A stretch of 7,939 bases of DNA from Akkermansia sp. (GCA_017555465.1 JAFZGH010000254.1:1-7939), one strand, 5' to 3'; positions 1-5,471 are shown, numbered from the stretch's first letter. Numbers and translations are program-made. The notes: generated by a model not told the origin, from the letters alone.

Positions 1-554
1 TGCAGCTTGTGCGCTGAAAGAGAAGCAAAGGAAATGGGAAAATCATGCAGGGCAATGGGCAGTTTGCCAGCCGCCTGCACCAGATCCACATGCACCCGGG
101 CACCTGCCTCATGCGCCGCATTCGCCAGCGAACGCACCGGTTGAATCACCCCGGTTTCGTGGTTTGCCCAGGCAAAGCTGGCGCCATCGTGCCCGGGTAG
201 CAGCTCGCGCCACTCCGGCAAATCGGCCTGACCATTCGCCAGCACGGGGGCGGCCTCACCGCGGGCAGTGCGCAGGGTGGCGGGGTGCTCAGTAGCCAGG
301 GTCAGCACGCGCTGGAACTGCGCCAGCGCAGCATTGGACGCCTCAGTGCCGCCAGATGTGAAAATGATTTCCGAGGCATCGGCCCCCACCAGCGCCGCAA
401 CCTGCTCACGCGCAGTATCAATAGCCTGGCACACTGACTTTGCAGCACCGTATGCAGCGGAGGGATTGTAAAAACGTTCGCGCAGGAAAGGCAGCATAGC
501 CTCCAGCACCTCAGGCGCAAGCGGAGTCGTAGCGTTATTATCCCAGTATATCAT
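1..554 (-). CDS. Cysteine desulfurase, NifS/IscS-like (N-terminal part, cut by window edge)
   Basis: This is a PLP-dependent class V aminotransferase-fold enzyme that takes sulfur from L-cysteine, giving alanine and an enzyme persulfide for Fe-S clusters or other thiolated products. The first 184 residues are visible. They begin MIYWDNNATTP, the usual family start, followed by FTSGGTE (about residues 65-71, phosphate binding), E89-H90 (the His that stacks on PLP), ANHETG (130-135), HVDLVQAAGK (155-164, with Asp157 and Gln160 contacting PLP) and SAHK, where Lys183 should be the Schiff-base lysine. The lysine comes somewhat earlier than the roughly 200 usual in NifS/IscS, so the N-terminal half is slightly shortened. 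The catalytic cysteine loop lies outside the window, so the exact subgroup (IscS, NifS, SufS-like or tRNA-thiolation type) cannot be settled. The ATG overlaps the coaD stop as ATGA, which suggests coupled translation. Confidence 0.92.
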   Translation of the reverse strand, partial: MIYWDNNATTPLAPEVLEAMLPFLRERFYNPSAAYGAAKSVCQAIDTAREQVAALVGADASEIIFTSGGTEASNAALAQFQRVLTLATEHPATLRTARGEAAPVLANGQADLPEWRELLPGHDGASFAWANHETGVIQPVRSLANAAHEAGARVHVDLVQAAGKLPIALHDFPISFASLSAHKL

Positions 555-1051
555 GATTCTTTCTGCGCGGAGGCGATGATATTGAACACATTGGCAGGCA
601 CGCATTCCTGCACCCAGCGCTGCCAGCCCTGCACGCCGACAAACCCACGCACCATGGACGAGGAAATTTCCTCCAGCTCCGGCGGCGGCATGAGATACAC
701 CGTGCGAAGCCCCGGCTCCATGCGCGCATTCATGCGGTCCATGGATTTCTCGTACTCAAAATCCATGGTATTGCGGATACCCCGCAGCAGGTGCGTAGCG
801 CCCAGACGCCGGGCAAAATCCACCAGGAAGCCACCCTGCATCCTTTCCACCCGCACATTGGCAGGCCCACCCGCCAGCATACCGCGAAGGGCATCCATGC
901 GCTGCTGCACAGTCAGGAAGCCCTTCTTATCCGGGTTCACGCCCAGCACCACCACCAGCTCATCAAAGAGCTGCGCCCCCTGCTCTATCATCCAGAGATG
1001 TCCCTTGGTGGGCGGGTCAAAGCTCCCCGCATAAATGCCGATGCGTTTCAT
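551..1051 (-). CDS. coaD: Phosphopantetheine adenylyltransferase
   Basis: This enzyme catalyses the penultimate step of coenzyme A synthesis, transferring AMP from ATP to 4'-phosphopantetheine to give dephospho-CoA. The 166-residue length is normal for the bacterial enzyme. The nucleotidyltransferase signature is intact: YAGSFDPPTKGH at residues 7-18, in which the T/HxGH-type segment appears as TKGH. Further family blocks are the RGIRNTMDFEYE segment near residue 90 and the EEISSSMVRG segment near residue 127, which match the usual RG-R---DFEYE and SSS-V regions. The start is fixed by the conserved N-terminal strand. A TTGACA/TATCAT promoter lies just upstream, and the expected transcription start falls at or within about two bases of the ATG, so the mRNA may be nearly leaderless. 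The 3' end overlaps the cysteine desulfurase start by 4 bases, so the two are probably one transcript. Confidence 0.95.
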   Translation of the reverse strand: MKRIGIYAGSFDPPTKGHLWMIEQGAQLFDELVVVLGVNPDKKGFLTVQQRMDALRGMLAGGPANVRVERMQGGFLVDFARRLGATHLLRGIRNTMDFEYEKSMDRMNARMEPGLRTVYLMPPPELEEISSSMVRGFVGVQGWQRWVQECVPANVFNIIASAQKES

Positions 1052-1059
1052 ACCCGCTT

Positions 1060-1088
1060 ATGATACAATGCGTGCCATAGCGTGTCAA
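1060..1088 (-). promoter_or_regulatory. Sigma70-type promoter of coaD, overlapping the end of the GNAT gene
   Basis: Read on the minus strand, a perfect -35 box TTGACA (1088-1083) is followed by a 17-base spacer and the -10 box TATCAT (1065-1060). The TGA stop of the GNAT gene (1087-1085) lies inside the -35 box. A start about 7 bases after the -10 falls near 1053, with the coaD ATG at 1051, leaving almost no leader. This would let coaD and the desulfurase gene be transcribed without the upstream membrane protein and GNAT genes. The match is direct sequence observation; activity is inferred. Confidence 0.72.
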
Positions 1089-1606
1089 GCCTCGTCACGG
1101 TATCTCATCGGCCCAGCATGGAACAATCGTTCAAAATCATGTACCTGCCGCTCCGTCATCGGCGGGCAGCTCAGCAACCAGAGCGGGATGTCCGGCTGTC
1201 CGGCCTGGTACGCCAGCTGAGTGTGGGCATATGGCAAACGCGTATAGCCGCAGGATTCATAAAAACGCAAACGGCGCGCGGTGCCAGCATCTGCAACGGG
1301 CTCGATTTCCAGGATAACCGGCGCAGGCACAAGTTCCAGCGCCCGGTGCCCGCAACCCTGTCCCCGGCGGGCTGGAACAATGGCCAGATGCTCCACATAG
1401 CAGCACTTATCCCACTTCCAGTAACTCAAAATCCCCACAAACCCCTGCTCATCGGCCAAATGCAGACAATGAAAGGCGGCATTCTGCATAGCTTCCGCAT
1501 GCTGCGCTGCACCCCGCCGCTCGCTGGCAGGAAAGGCGCATTCATAAAGCGCCCACCATTCGCGGGCAAGAGAGTGCTGCGGAGAATGAAGCCGTGTTAC
1601 CGTCAT
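1085..1606 (-). CDS. GNAT-family N-acetyltransferase
   Basis: This 173-residue protein should transfer an acetyl group from acetyl-CoA to an amine; the substrate cannot be read from the sequence. The core motif A is clear: a strand VEHLAIVP (71-78) followed by RRGQGCG (80-86), which fits the R/Q-x-x-G-x-G/A pyrophosphate-binding loop of acetyl-CoA. A later FYESCGY (115-121) is the familiar motif B region, where the Tyr often acts as general acid. The N-terminal half contains CAFPASERR (23-31), an arrangement often seen in small GNAT enzymes. The gene begins only two bases after the stop of the upstream membrane protein (TAA, CC, ATG) and no ribosome-binding site is visible, so reinitiation or coupling with that gene is likely. 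Its stop codon sits inside the coaD promoter. Confidence 0.85.
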   Translation of the reverse strand: MTVTRLHSPQHSLAREWWALYECAFPASERRGAAQHAEAMQNAAFHCLHLADEQGFVGILSYWKWDKCCYVEHLAIVPARRGQGCGHRALELVPAPVILEIEPVADAGTARRLRFYESCGYTRLPYAHTQLAYQAGQPDIPLWLLSCPPMTERQVHDFERLFHAGPMRYRDEA

Positions 1607-1608
1607 GG

Positions 1609-3162
1609 TTAATGCACTGGTTCAACAGCAGGCACCCCCAGCGGCCGCTCAAGGATGAGTTCTGCAGCCCGGCGATCCCAATAATCGCGCAGGTTGAACA
1701 GCGTCCATGATTCACTGCGCCGCTCCAATGCCAGAGCGGCAATCTTCAGGCTCTGACCAAAGCGGTGCATCTGGCGATTATAGTCATCGGCCAGGTCGTC
1801 GTTCTCAAACGCAGCACTTCCAGCCCGCTGGCGCTCGTATACATAGAGGGCAAAGGCCAGATTATCCCGCACCACAAAGCAATCATGCTTGAAATCATTG
1901 ATGGTGAACTTCCACTCCGGATTGGCGGCAGCGTAGCGCAGGTTCAAATCGCCGGAAAGCGCGGCAGGCTTACTGATAGTGAAGCAAAGTGTCATCAATC
2001 CCAGTGTACCAATGCAGACGCGGGCATAGCGCAGGAAGCCGCCGCTTCGACTCATGTAGAACAGCAGAATCACCAGCCCGGCCACGCCCAGCAGCAGAAA
2101 CTCAGCTGCCAGAATGCGGCGAGGGGTAAAGGAATAAGCCTCAATCTGGTTGTACAGGCGCACATACACACTGATGGCCAGCAGCAGAGTCTGCCCCGCC
2201 AGCACATATCCCAAGCTACGCGCCACCATCGTGCGGCGTACGCTGCCTTTGCGGCGGAAGAAATAGATGAGAAGCCCTGCCGCCAGCACGGAGGCCCAGA
2301 TGATAGAATCCGCACCTTCGTAAAGATAGGATGTCTGGGAAACTCCTTCAGGCACACGGCGGAACCAGAGGAAGGCAATATCCGTACCAGTGGCTACCAG
2401 GAAAGCCATATTCACACCCAGCAGAATCATCAACGGCAGATGTGGCAGCATACAGGAACCAGCGGGAGCGGACTCTTCCGGGACTTCCGGCAGAGACGAC
2501 TTCTCGGCCGCAGGGCGCTGCACAGTAAACAGGCCGAAGACCAGAATGCCTGCCAGCCAGATGAGGACATGCCACCAGAAATCCCAGCTGATCTGCAGGT
2601 AGTCCATGATACTGTTCCACCAGGAAGTGATGCATTCCCACACCATCTGCACCACCGGATTACCACTGGCAAAGATGCAGAGGAAGGCCACAAAGCAGAT
2701 AATGCCGACCAAAGCGCTGATAAGCGTGGGCAGGATGCGGCGCCAGAAACCACCTTTCACCAAGTGGCGGCGTTCACGCCAGAATGCCCACCAGTTGCGG
2801 TATTCCACATTCTCTTCGCGCAGGGTTGACTTATCGTTGCCGAACATGATGACAAAGAACGGCAAAGCCAGAGAGGCTGCCCACACAGCATGGCTGCCGC
2901 TGACCAGCAGCCCCAGCAGCGCGACGAGCGCCAGCATGCCCAGGAACAACTGTTCACGGCGCGAGAAATCACGACGCAGTATAAGAATGGCTGCAATAAA
3001 GAGTACTACACCGATACCTGCCCCGATTCCCAGATTCTGCATGCCCTCAGATTGAATCAGGGGGAAGCACAAATCAGCTGCAGCGGCCACCATGGGTAAC
3101 ACAGCATAGGGAATCCAGCCCAGACGCCACCAGGACGGGTCGCATGTCTTCTTTTCACTCAT
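1609..3162 (-). CDS. DUF4173/DUF4153-type polytopic membrane protein
   Basis: This is a 517-residue inner-membrane protein with about eleven hydrophobic segments (roughly 15-33, 45-63, 71-88, 90-107, 145-165, 197-213, 239-257, 284-302, 312-333, 350-369 and 380-396) and a soluble, charged C-terminal tail of about 120 residues. Two stretches resemble hallmarks I recall for DUF4173: PEGVSQTSYLYEG (271-283), like the PEGVTYAEYARxG block, and RLYNQIEAYSFTPRRI (335-350), like the RLYLYIEAYGLTxLRL block. The loop at about 109-143 is rich in Trp and Arg. The function of the family is not established. It starts after the terminator of the upstream gene, so it probably opens a transcription unit, and it is followed 2 bases later by the GNAT gene. 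No Shine-Dalgarno sequence precedes the ATG. The family call rests on remembered motifs rather than a profile search. Confidence 0.78.
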   Translation of the reverse strand: MSEKKTCDPSWWRLGWIPYAVLPMVAAAADLCFPLIQSEGMQNLGIGAGIGVVLFIAAILILRRDFSRREQLFLGMLALVALLGLLVSGSHAVWAASLALPFFVIMFGNDKSTLREENVEYRNWWAFWRERRHLVKGGFWRRILPTLISALVGIICFVAFLCIFASGNPVVQMVWECITSWWNSIMDYLQISWDFWWHVLIWLAGILVFGLFTVQRPAAEKSSLPEVPEESAPAGSCMLPHLPLMILLGVNMAFLVATGTDIAFLWFRRVPEGVSQTSYLYEGADSIIWASVLAAGLLIYFFRRKGSVRRTMVARSLGYVLAGQTLLLAISVYVRLYNQIEAYSFTPRRILAAEFLLLGVAGLVILLFYMSRSGGFLRYARVCIGTLGLMTLCFTISKPAALSGDLNLRYAAANPEWKFTINDFKHDCFVVRDNLAFALYVYERQRAGSAAFENDDLADDYNRQMHRFGQSLKIAALALERRSESWTLFNLRDYWDRRAAELILERPLGVPAVEPVH

Positions 3163-3188
3163 AACGGTTAGTGAGATTCAGGATAATG

Positions 3189-3199
3189 GAACTTTGTTC
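3189..3199. repeat. Short perfect dyad upstream of the DUF4173 gene
   Basis: The sequence gaac-ttt-gttc is a perfect inverted repeat with 4-base arms. It sits between the terminator of the membrane protein gene and the start of the DUF4173 gene, where an operator could act. It is short enough to occur by chance. Confidence 0.3.
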
Positions 3200-3236
3200 A
3201 AAAAAAACGGGTACAGATTGGAATCGCACCCGTTTT
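3200..3236 (-). terminator. Intrinsic terminator after the six-helix membrane protein gene
   Basis: Arms 3204-3212 and 3228-3236 are perfectly complementary over 9 base pairs (AAAACGGGT with ACCCGTTTT on the minus strand). The 15-base loop can form a further GATT/AATC mini-stem. On the minus strand the stem runs into eight consecutive T. It begins 11 bases after the TGA of the gene ending at 3248. In the plus direction there is no T run, so it works one way. Confidence 0.85.
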
Positions 3237-3247
3237 CATTCATGAAA

Positions 3248-3841
3248 TCAAACCCGTGTCACCTTATTCCGGGAATAAAGGTACAAGATACAGATTGCAC
3301 CCACATACATAATCACTTCGCCCAGTTCCTCCAGCAGGCAGTTATGCAGACTCTCGCTGAACACTCCCGCCAGCAGGCCGATGGCGGCCAGCAGTAATTC
3401 AGAGATGGGAATGCGGCAGGTACGGAGGACCTCCCACACTTCTTTCCATACCTTGCGCCAGATGAAGTACACCAACAGCCAGACCATGTAAAGCCCCACA
3501 CACAGGTGCGCCACCCAACCGTACTCCATGTCCTTCCACTTAGGGAATTTATTGGCATTCTCCGGATCGGCAAAAATAATCAGCGTGCGGCCGTAGTTCA
3601 CCTCGCGCGCCAAGATGAAAAACAGGCAGAGAGAGGCAAACACGTACAGCACCTTGCGGTCTTTTGCCGTACATGTCACATACAGGCCGATGGCCACAAT
3701 CACCATCTGCACCGTCTCAATGGGACTGTTCTTGTCACCAAAAGAATCGGGCAACACGTACGCGCACACCAGACACACCAGAGCTACCGCCAGGGTAAGC
3801 CATGTTGTGAAACGAAACTGCCAGTCAAGATACTTGCTCAT
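3248..3841 (-). CDS. Uncharacterised six-helix membrane protein
   Basis: I do not recognise the family. The 197-residue product starting MSKYLDWQF has about six hydrophobic helices (12-30, 44-58, 64-78, 111-128, 146-163 and 172-189), with short loops except for a charged one at about 85-110. Polar residues sit at or near helix ends in a pattern that looks functional: Glu42, Arg79-Glu80-x-x-Tyr83-x-Arg85 and the C-terminal SESLHNCLLEELGE (162-175). Such buried Glu, Arg and His residues could bind a cofactor, metal or proton, but this is inference. The ATG at 3841 is preferred; an in-frame TTG three codons earlier (3850) is possible. It appears to be a single-gene unit, with a terminator on each side. 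A TATAAA at 3864-3859 is a possible -10 box, without a convincing -35. Confidence 0.85.
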   Translation of the reverse strand: MSKYLDWQFRFTTWLTLAVALVCLVCAYVLPDSFGDKNSPIETVQMVIVAIGLYVTCTAKDRKVLYVFASLCLFFILAREVNYGRTLIIFADPENANKFPKWKDMEYGWVAHLCVGLYMVWLLVYFIWRKVWKEVWEVLRTCRIPISELLLAAIGLLAGVFSESLHNCLLEELGEVIMYVGAICILYLYSRNKVTRV

Positions 3842-3882
3842 TGTATTCAAAAAGACGATTTATAGAAAATATGACAATCTAA

Positions 3883-3900
3883 CAGACATACTCCTGTCTG
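3883..3900. repeat. Inverted repeat, candidate operator
   Basis: The 6-base arms cagaca and tgtctg are separated by tactcc, giving an 18-base perfect dyad. It lies upstream of the putative -10 of the membrane protein gene. No T run follows on either strand, so it is not a terminator. The spacing would suit a dimeric regulator, but no regulator gene is present in the window. Confidence 0.35.
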
Positions 3901-3953
3901 GCTGTATCGTACTGATTTTTGCCTTGATTTGCAAGTTTTTTCCGCAAAATAGC

Positions 3954-3992
3954 AACCGCCACAAAGACCAGAGACGGTGCTTTGTGGCGGTT
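3954..3992 (-). terminator. Hairpin terminator after the Cys/His-rich peptide gene
   Basis: Arms aaccgccacaaag (3954-3966) and ctttgtggcggtt (3980-3992) pair perfectly over 13 base pairs. Three more pairs (acc/ggt) form inside, past a one-base bulge, leaving a 6-base loop. On the minus strand the stem is followed by GCTATTTTG, so the T run is short. It lies 22 bases after the stop of the peptide gene. The stem is strong but the weak T tract leaves it between a classical terminator and a 3' stabilising hairpin. Confidence 0.7.
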
Positions 3993-4014
3993 TCAGGTGG
4001 AGGGGGTGTCCATA

Positions 4015-4269
4015 TCAGTGTCCATGGCAGCAATGTGACTTTCTGTTTCGGACAAAACGGTGACGGTGTTTATCTTTTTGCATCTGGTCACAACAGCGGT
4101 GATGGTGGTCGCGATGGGGCTTTACCTCACGTTGGTGCTTTTCTGAGCAACAAACTCTGGCTTTACCCGACTCGATGTTCACATGCAAGCTGGCGGCCTG
4201 GGACTGAGCATTCAGTACACAGAATGCCAGGCAGGCAACAACGACGGATTTCAATATATTTTTATTCAT
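4015..4269 (-). CDS. Small secreted Cys/His-rich peptide
   Basis: I do not recognise a named family. The 84-residue product begins with a clear signal peptide: MNKNILK, then a hydrophobic core to about residue 20, and a signal peptidase I-type site near SQA-AS (25-26). The mature part of about 58 residues contains six cysteines in three adjacent pairs (40-41, 59-60, 80-81), spaced about 20 residues apart, and eleven histidines, including HRDHHHRCC and a C-terminal SHCCHGH. It is otherwise rich in Lys and Arg. Such a composition suggests binding of a transition metal such as Cu, Zn or Ni outside the cytoplasm, or disulfide cross-linking; this is inference. The ATG at 4269 is chosen because it places the signal peptide at the N terminus; an in-frame ATG 13 codons earlier (4308) would prepend a hydrophilic stretch. 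The flanking hairpins make it a likely single-gene transcript. Confidence 0.75.
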   Translation of the reverse strand: MNKNILKSVVVACLAFCVLNAQSQAASLHVNIESGKARVCCSEKHQREVKPHRDHHHRCCDQMQKDKHRHRFVRNRKSHCCHGH

Positions 4270-4434
4270 GGTCTTTGTCTTGTTGATACATGAGGCTTCA
4301 TGCCCCATGCATTTACTCAGCGCAGCAGCATGGTGCTTTTATTTGAAATTATCAAGCTTTTTTCATTCCCCTAAAAAAAGAGCACCTGCGCGTCGTGGCG
4401 CAGGTGCCATGGAGTAAAGAGAGTGAGCAGCAAA
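4270..4434 (-). other. Intergenic region upstream of the Cys/His-rich peptide gene
   Basis: This 165-base gap contains the terminator of the secreted helical protein gene (4373-4407) and must hold any promoter for the peptide gene. TATCAA at 4288-4283 could be a -10 box, and TTGATA at 4355-4350 resembles a -35, but they are not correctly spaced to each other. No convincing promoter, small RNA or riboswitch is visible. Confidence 0.4.
4373..4407 (-). terminator. Strong intrinsic terminator after the secreted helical protein gene
   Basis: The arms gcacctgcgc (4382-4391) and gcgcaggtgc (4398-4407) form a perfect, GC-rich 10-base-pair stem with a 6-base loop. On the minus strand this is followed almost at once by seven T. 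It lies 27 bases after the TAA of the gene ending at 4435 and is the clearest terminator in the window. Confidence 0.92.
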
Positions 4435-5118
4435 TCAGTTTCTCTGCTGGTCTATCATATTCTGCATGACGCCATTGAACTTCTTATTCTGGATATTAAG
4501 TCCGGCGATTCGGGAAATTTCGATATTGATAGCTTTATTCAGAGCCGCCGCCTGTGCACGAGATGATTGATGCACAGGCAGGTTCTCTTCCTTTTCTTCC
4601 ATAATCTTGACGGAACCCAGCGCGGTAAGCGTGCCATCCACGGCATCAATGTCCAGAGCCTTACCGTACAGCTTTTCCATGGGCTTCACTGCCGAAGCGG
4701 CGCTCTTTTCATTACGCACCTTGCGAAGAATGCTCAGGGTTTCCTTTTGTTTTTTGAGGTAAAACTTCGTTTCCTCTCGCAAATACTTCGTTTCCTCCCG
4801 GCGTTCAGCACCACTGCGATTCGCATAAGCCTCTGCCTCTTCCGCAGCAATGCGCTCCTGCTCCGCCTCGTATTCCTCGGCAGTCATCACATCATTTTCA
4901 CCCTTGGGCGCAGCCTTGGCGGGCTTTTTCCTGCCTTTTGACTTATTGGCAGACTTGGGCTTCACTTCGTCATCGAGCGAGAAATCGACATCGAACTCAT
5001 TAGCAGACGCAGCCTGTGCCGACTTGGCTTTTTTGGATTTTCCAGGAGCAGCTTCCGCCTGAGGAGCCATGAAGGCCACGGCTGCTGCTGCAATCATTAA
5101 AACACTTGTTACTTTCAT
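4435..5118 (-). CDS. Secreted Ala/Lys/Glu-rich helical protein, function unknown
   Basis: The 227-residue product has a classical signal peptide (MKVTSV, hydrophobic Ala-rich core, probable cleavage AEA-A near residue 23) and so is exported to the periplasm or beyond. Residues about 25-75 are a low-complexity, disordered stretch of Lys, Ala, Ser and Pro with an acidic island EFDVDFSLDDE (41-51). From about residue 79 the chain is rich in Glu, Ala and Lys and probably forms long helices or coiled coil, including a tandem heptad REETKYL-REETKFY (107-120). The C-terminal part (125-225) looks like a folded helical domain. No enzyme motif is seen. I recall similar secreted helical proteins in Akkermansia-type genomes, but cannot name a family. 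It follows the 97-residue gene by 22 bases, including a run of nine C just before the start, and ends at a strong terminator. Confidence 0.85.
   Translation of the reverse strand: MKVTSVLMIAAAAVAFMAPQAEAAPGKSKKAKSAQAASANEFDVDFSLDDEVKPKSANKSKGRKKPAKAAPKGENDVMTAEEYEAEQERIAAEEAEAYANRSGAERREETKYLREETKFYLKKQKETLSILRKVRNEKSAASAVKPMEKLYGKALDIDAVDGTLTALGSVKIMEEKEENLPVHQSSRAQAAALNKAINIEISRIAGLNIQNKKFNGVMQNMIDQQRN
4764..4797. repeat. Tandem 21-base duplication within the secreted helical protein gene
   Basis: The 13-base sequence acttcgtttcctc occurs at 4764-4776 and 4785-4797, 21 bases apart. This is exactly seven codons, and it encodes two near-identical heptads (residues 107-113 and 114-120). It looks like a small in-frame duplication that extended a coiled coil. 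Confidence 0.6.
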
Positions 5119-5125
5119 TTTTACA

Positions 5126-5134
5126 GGGGGGGGG
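5126..5134. repeat. Homopolymer run of nine G (nine C on the coding strand)
   Basis: Nine consecutive G occupy the short gap between the 97-residue gene and the secreted helical protein gene. On the coding strand the run ends 7 bases before the ATG (TGTAAAA, then ATG), where a ribosome-binding site would normally be. A GATAAT at 5145-5140 could be a -10 box, in which case transcription would start within or next to the C run. Runs of this length are prone to slippage. Confidence 0.8.
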
Positions 5135-5140
5135 ATTAAA

Positions 5141-5434
5141 TTATCGAACAGAATTCACTTTTTCCTGCAAGGGCGTCAGGTCGTACGAATCAGCCCATTT
5201 CTTCAGTTCTTTGCCAGTGTAGGAGGAAAGGCCGTCTGCCGTGAGCTGGCGAGCCAACACTCCGGCAGGAATCAGCATGCAGAGGAAGTCGGCATCGCTC
5301 TCATAGCCCACCTTCACTTCTCCATCGCGGGTCATAATGACGCCGTCGCAGGGGCTCATGCTGTTGAGTTCCACAATGGCAGCACTTAGTGCTTCACGCT
5401 GAATTTCAAAGCTCTTGTCTGACTCCGTCGGCAT
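5141..5434 (-). CDS. Small hypothetical protein, 97 residues
   Basis: I do not recognise this protein. The ATG at 5434 gives a 97-residue soluble, probably cytoplasmic product beginning MPTESDKSFE. A helix (about 5-24) is followed by short strands (DGVIMTRDGEVKVGY, 30-44), a hydrophobic stretch (DFLCMLIPAGVLARQL, 49-64) and a charged C-terminal helix (72-97). This gives a mixed alpha/beta pattern with no catalytic signature. The frame stays open upstream to a TTG at 5521 inside the symporter gene, but the extra residues form neither a signal peptide nor a helix typical of one. The ATG also sits exactly where a transcript from the upstream promoter would start. It lies 37 bases after the symporter stop and 22 bases before the secreted helical protein gene, with which it is probably co-transcribed. 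Confidence 0.68.
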   Translation of the reverse strand: MPTESDKSFEIQREALSAAIVELNSMSPCDGVIMTRDGEVKVGYESDADFLCMLIPAGVLARQLTADGLSSYTGKELKKWADSYDLTPLQEKVNSVR

Positions 5435-5440
5435 AGCAGA

Positions 5441-5468
5441 AGTATACACGAATGAGGCTGAGATACAA
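5441..5468 (-). promoter_or_regulatory. Promoter-like sequence for the 97-residue gene, predicted leaderless
   Basis: On the minus strand TTGTAT (5468-5463) is followed by a 16-base spacer and TATACT (5446-5441), a one-mismatch -10 box. Six bases separate the -10 from the ATG at 5434, so a start at the usual distance of about 7 bases falls on the A of the start codon. The -35 begins 3 bases after the symporter stop codon, so the whole intergenic gap is taken up by promoter. Confidence 0.6.
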
Positions 5469-5471
5469 GCG

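Larger units (their letters stand above)
3842..4014 (-). promoter_or_regulatory. Intergenic upstream region of the six-helix membrane protein gene
   Basis: This 173-base gap is richer in A and T than its surroundings. It holds the terminator of the Cys/His-rich peptide gene at its far end. Nearer the membrane protein gene there is a perfect inverted repeat CAGACA-6 bases-TGTCTG (3883-3900) about 19 bases upstream of a TATAAA (3864-3859) that could be a -10 box. An operator-and-promoter arrangement is plausible, but the -35 is poor. Confidence 0.35.

Noticed and set aside
1121..1132. Dyad gaac-aatc-gttc within the GNAT gene, echoing the gaac-ttt-gttc near 3189
   Set aside because: The arms have four bases, the spacers differ, and one copy is inside a coding region, so a shared operator is not supported.
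1765..2829. Long open frame of 354 codons on the plus strand opposite the DUF4173 gene
   Set aside because: Its product is a run of Gln, His, Arg and Ala without hydrophobic core or motifs, as expected from the antisense of a membrane protein gene. The minus-strand gene has clear membrane helices and family motifs.
3615..4286. Plus-strand open frame of 223 codons across the gap and the Cys/His peptide gene
   Set aside because: It runs through a terminator hairpin and the antisense of two genes, with no recognisable domain or initiation signal. The minus strand offers a signal peptide and a terminator instead.
4289..4302. Small dyad catga-ggct-tcatg upstream of the Cys/His peptide gene
   Set aside because: The arms have only five bases, no T run follows, and ATG-rich sequence produces such repeats by chance.
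4270..4308. Earlier ATG for the Cys/His-rich peptide
   Set aside because: It would add 13 hydrophilic residues in front of a well-formed signal peptide and has no better initiation signal.
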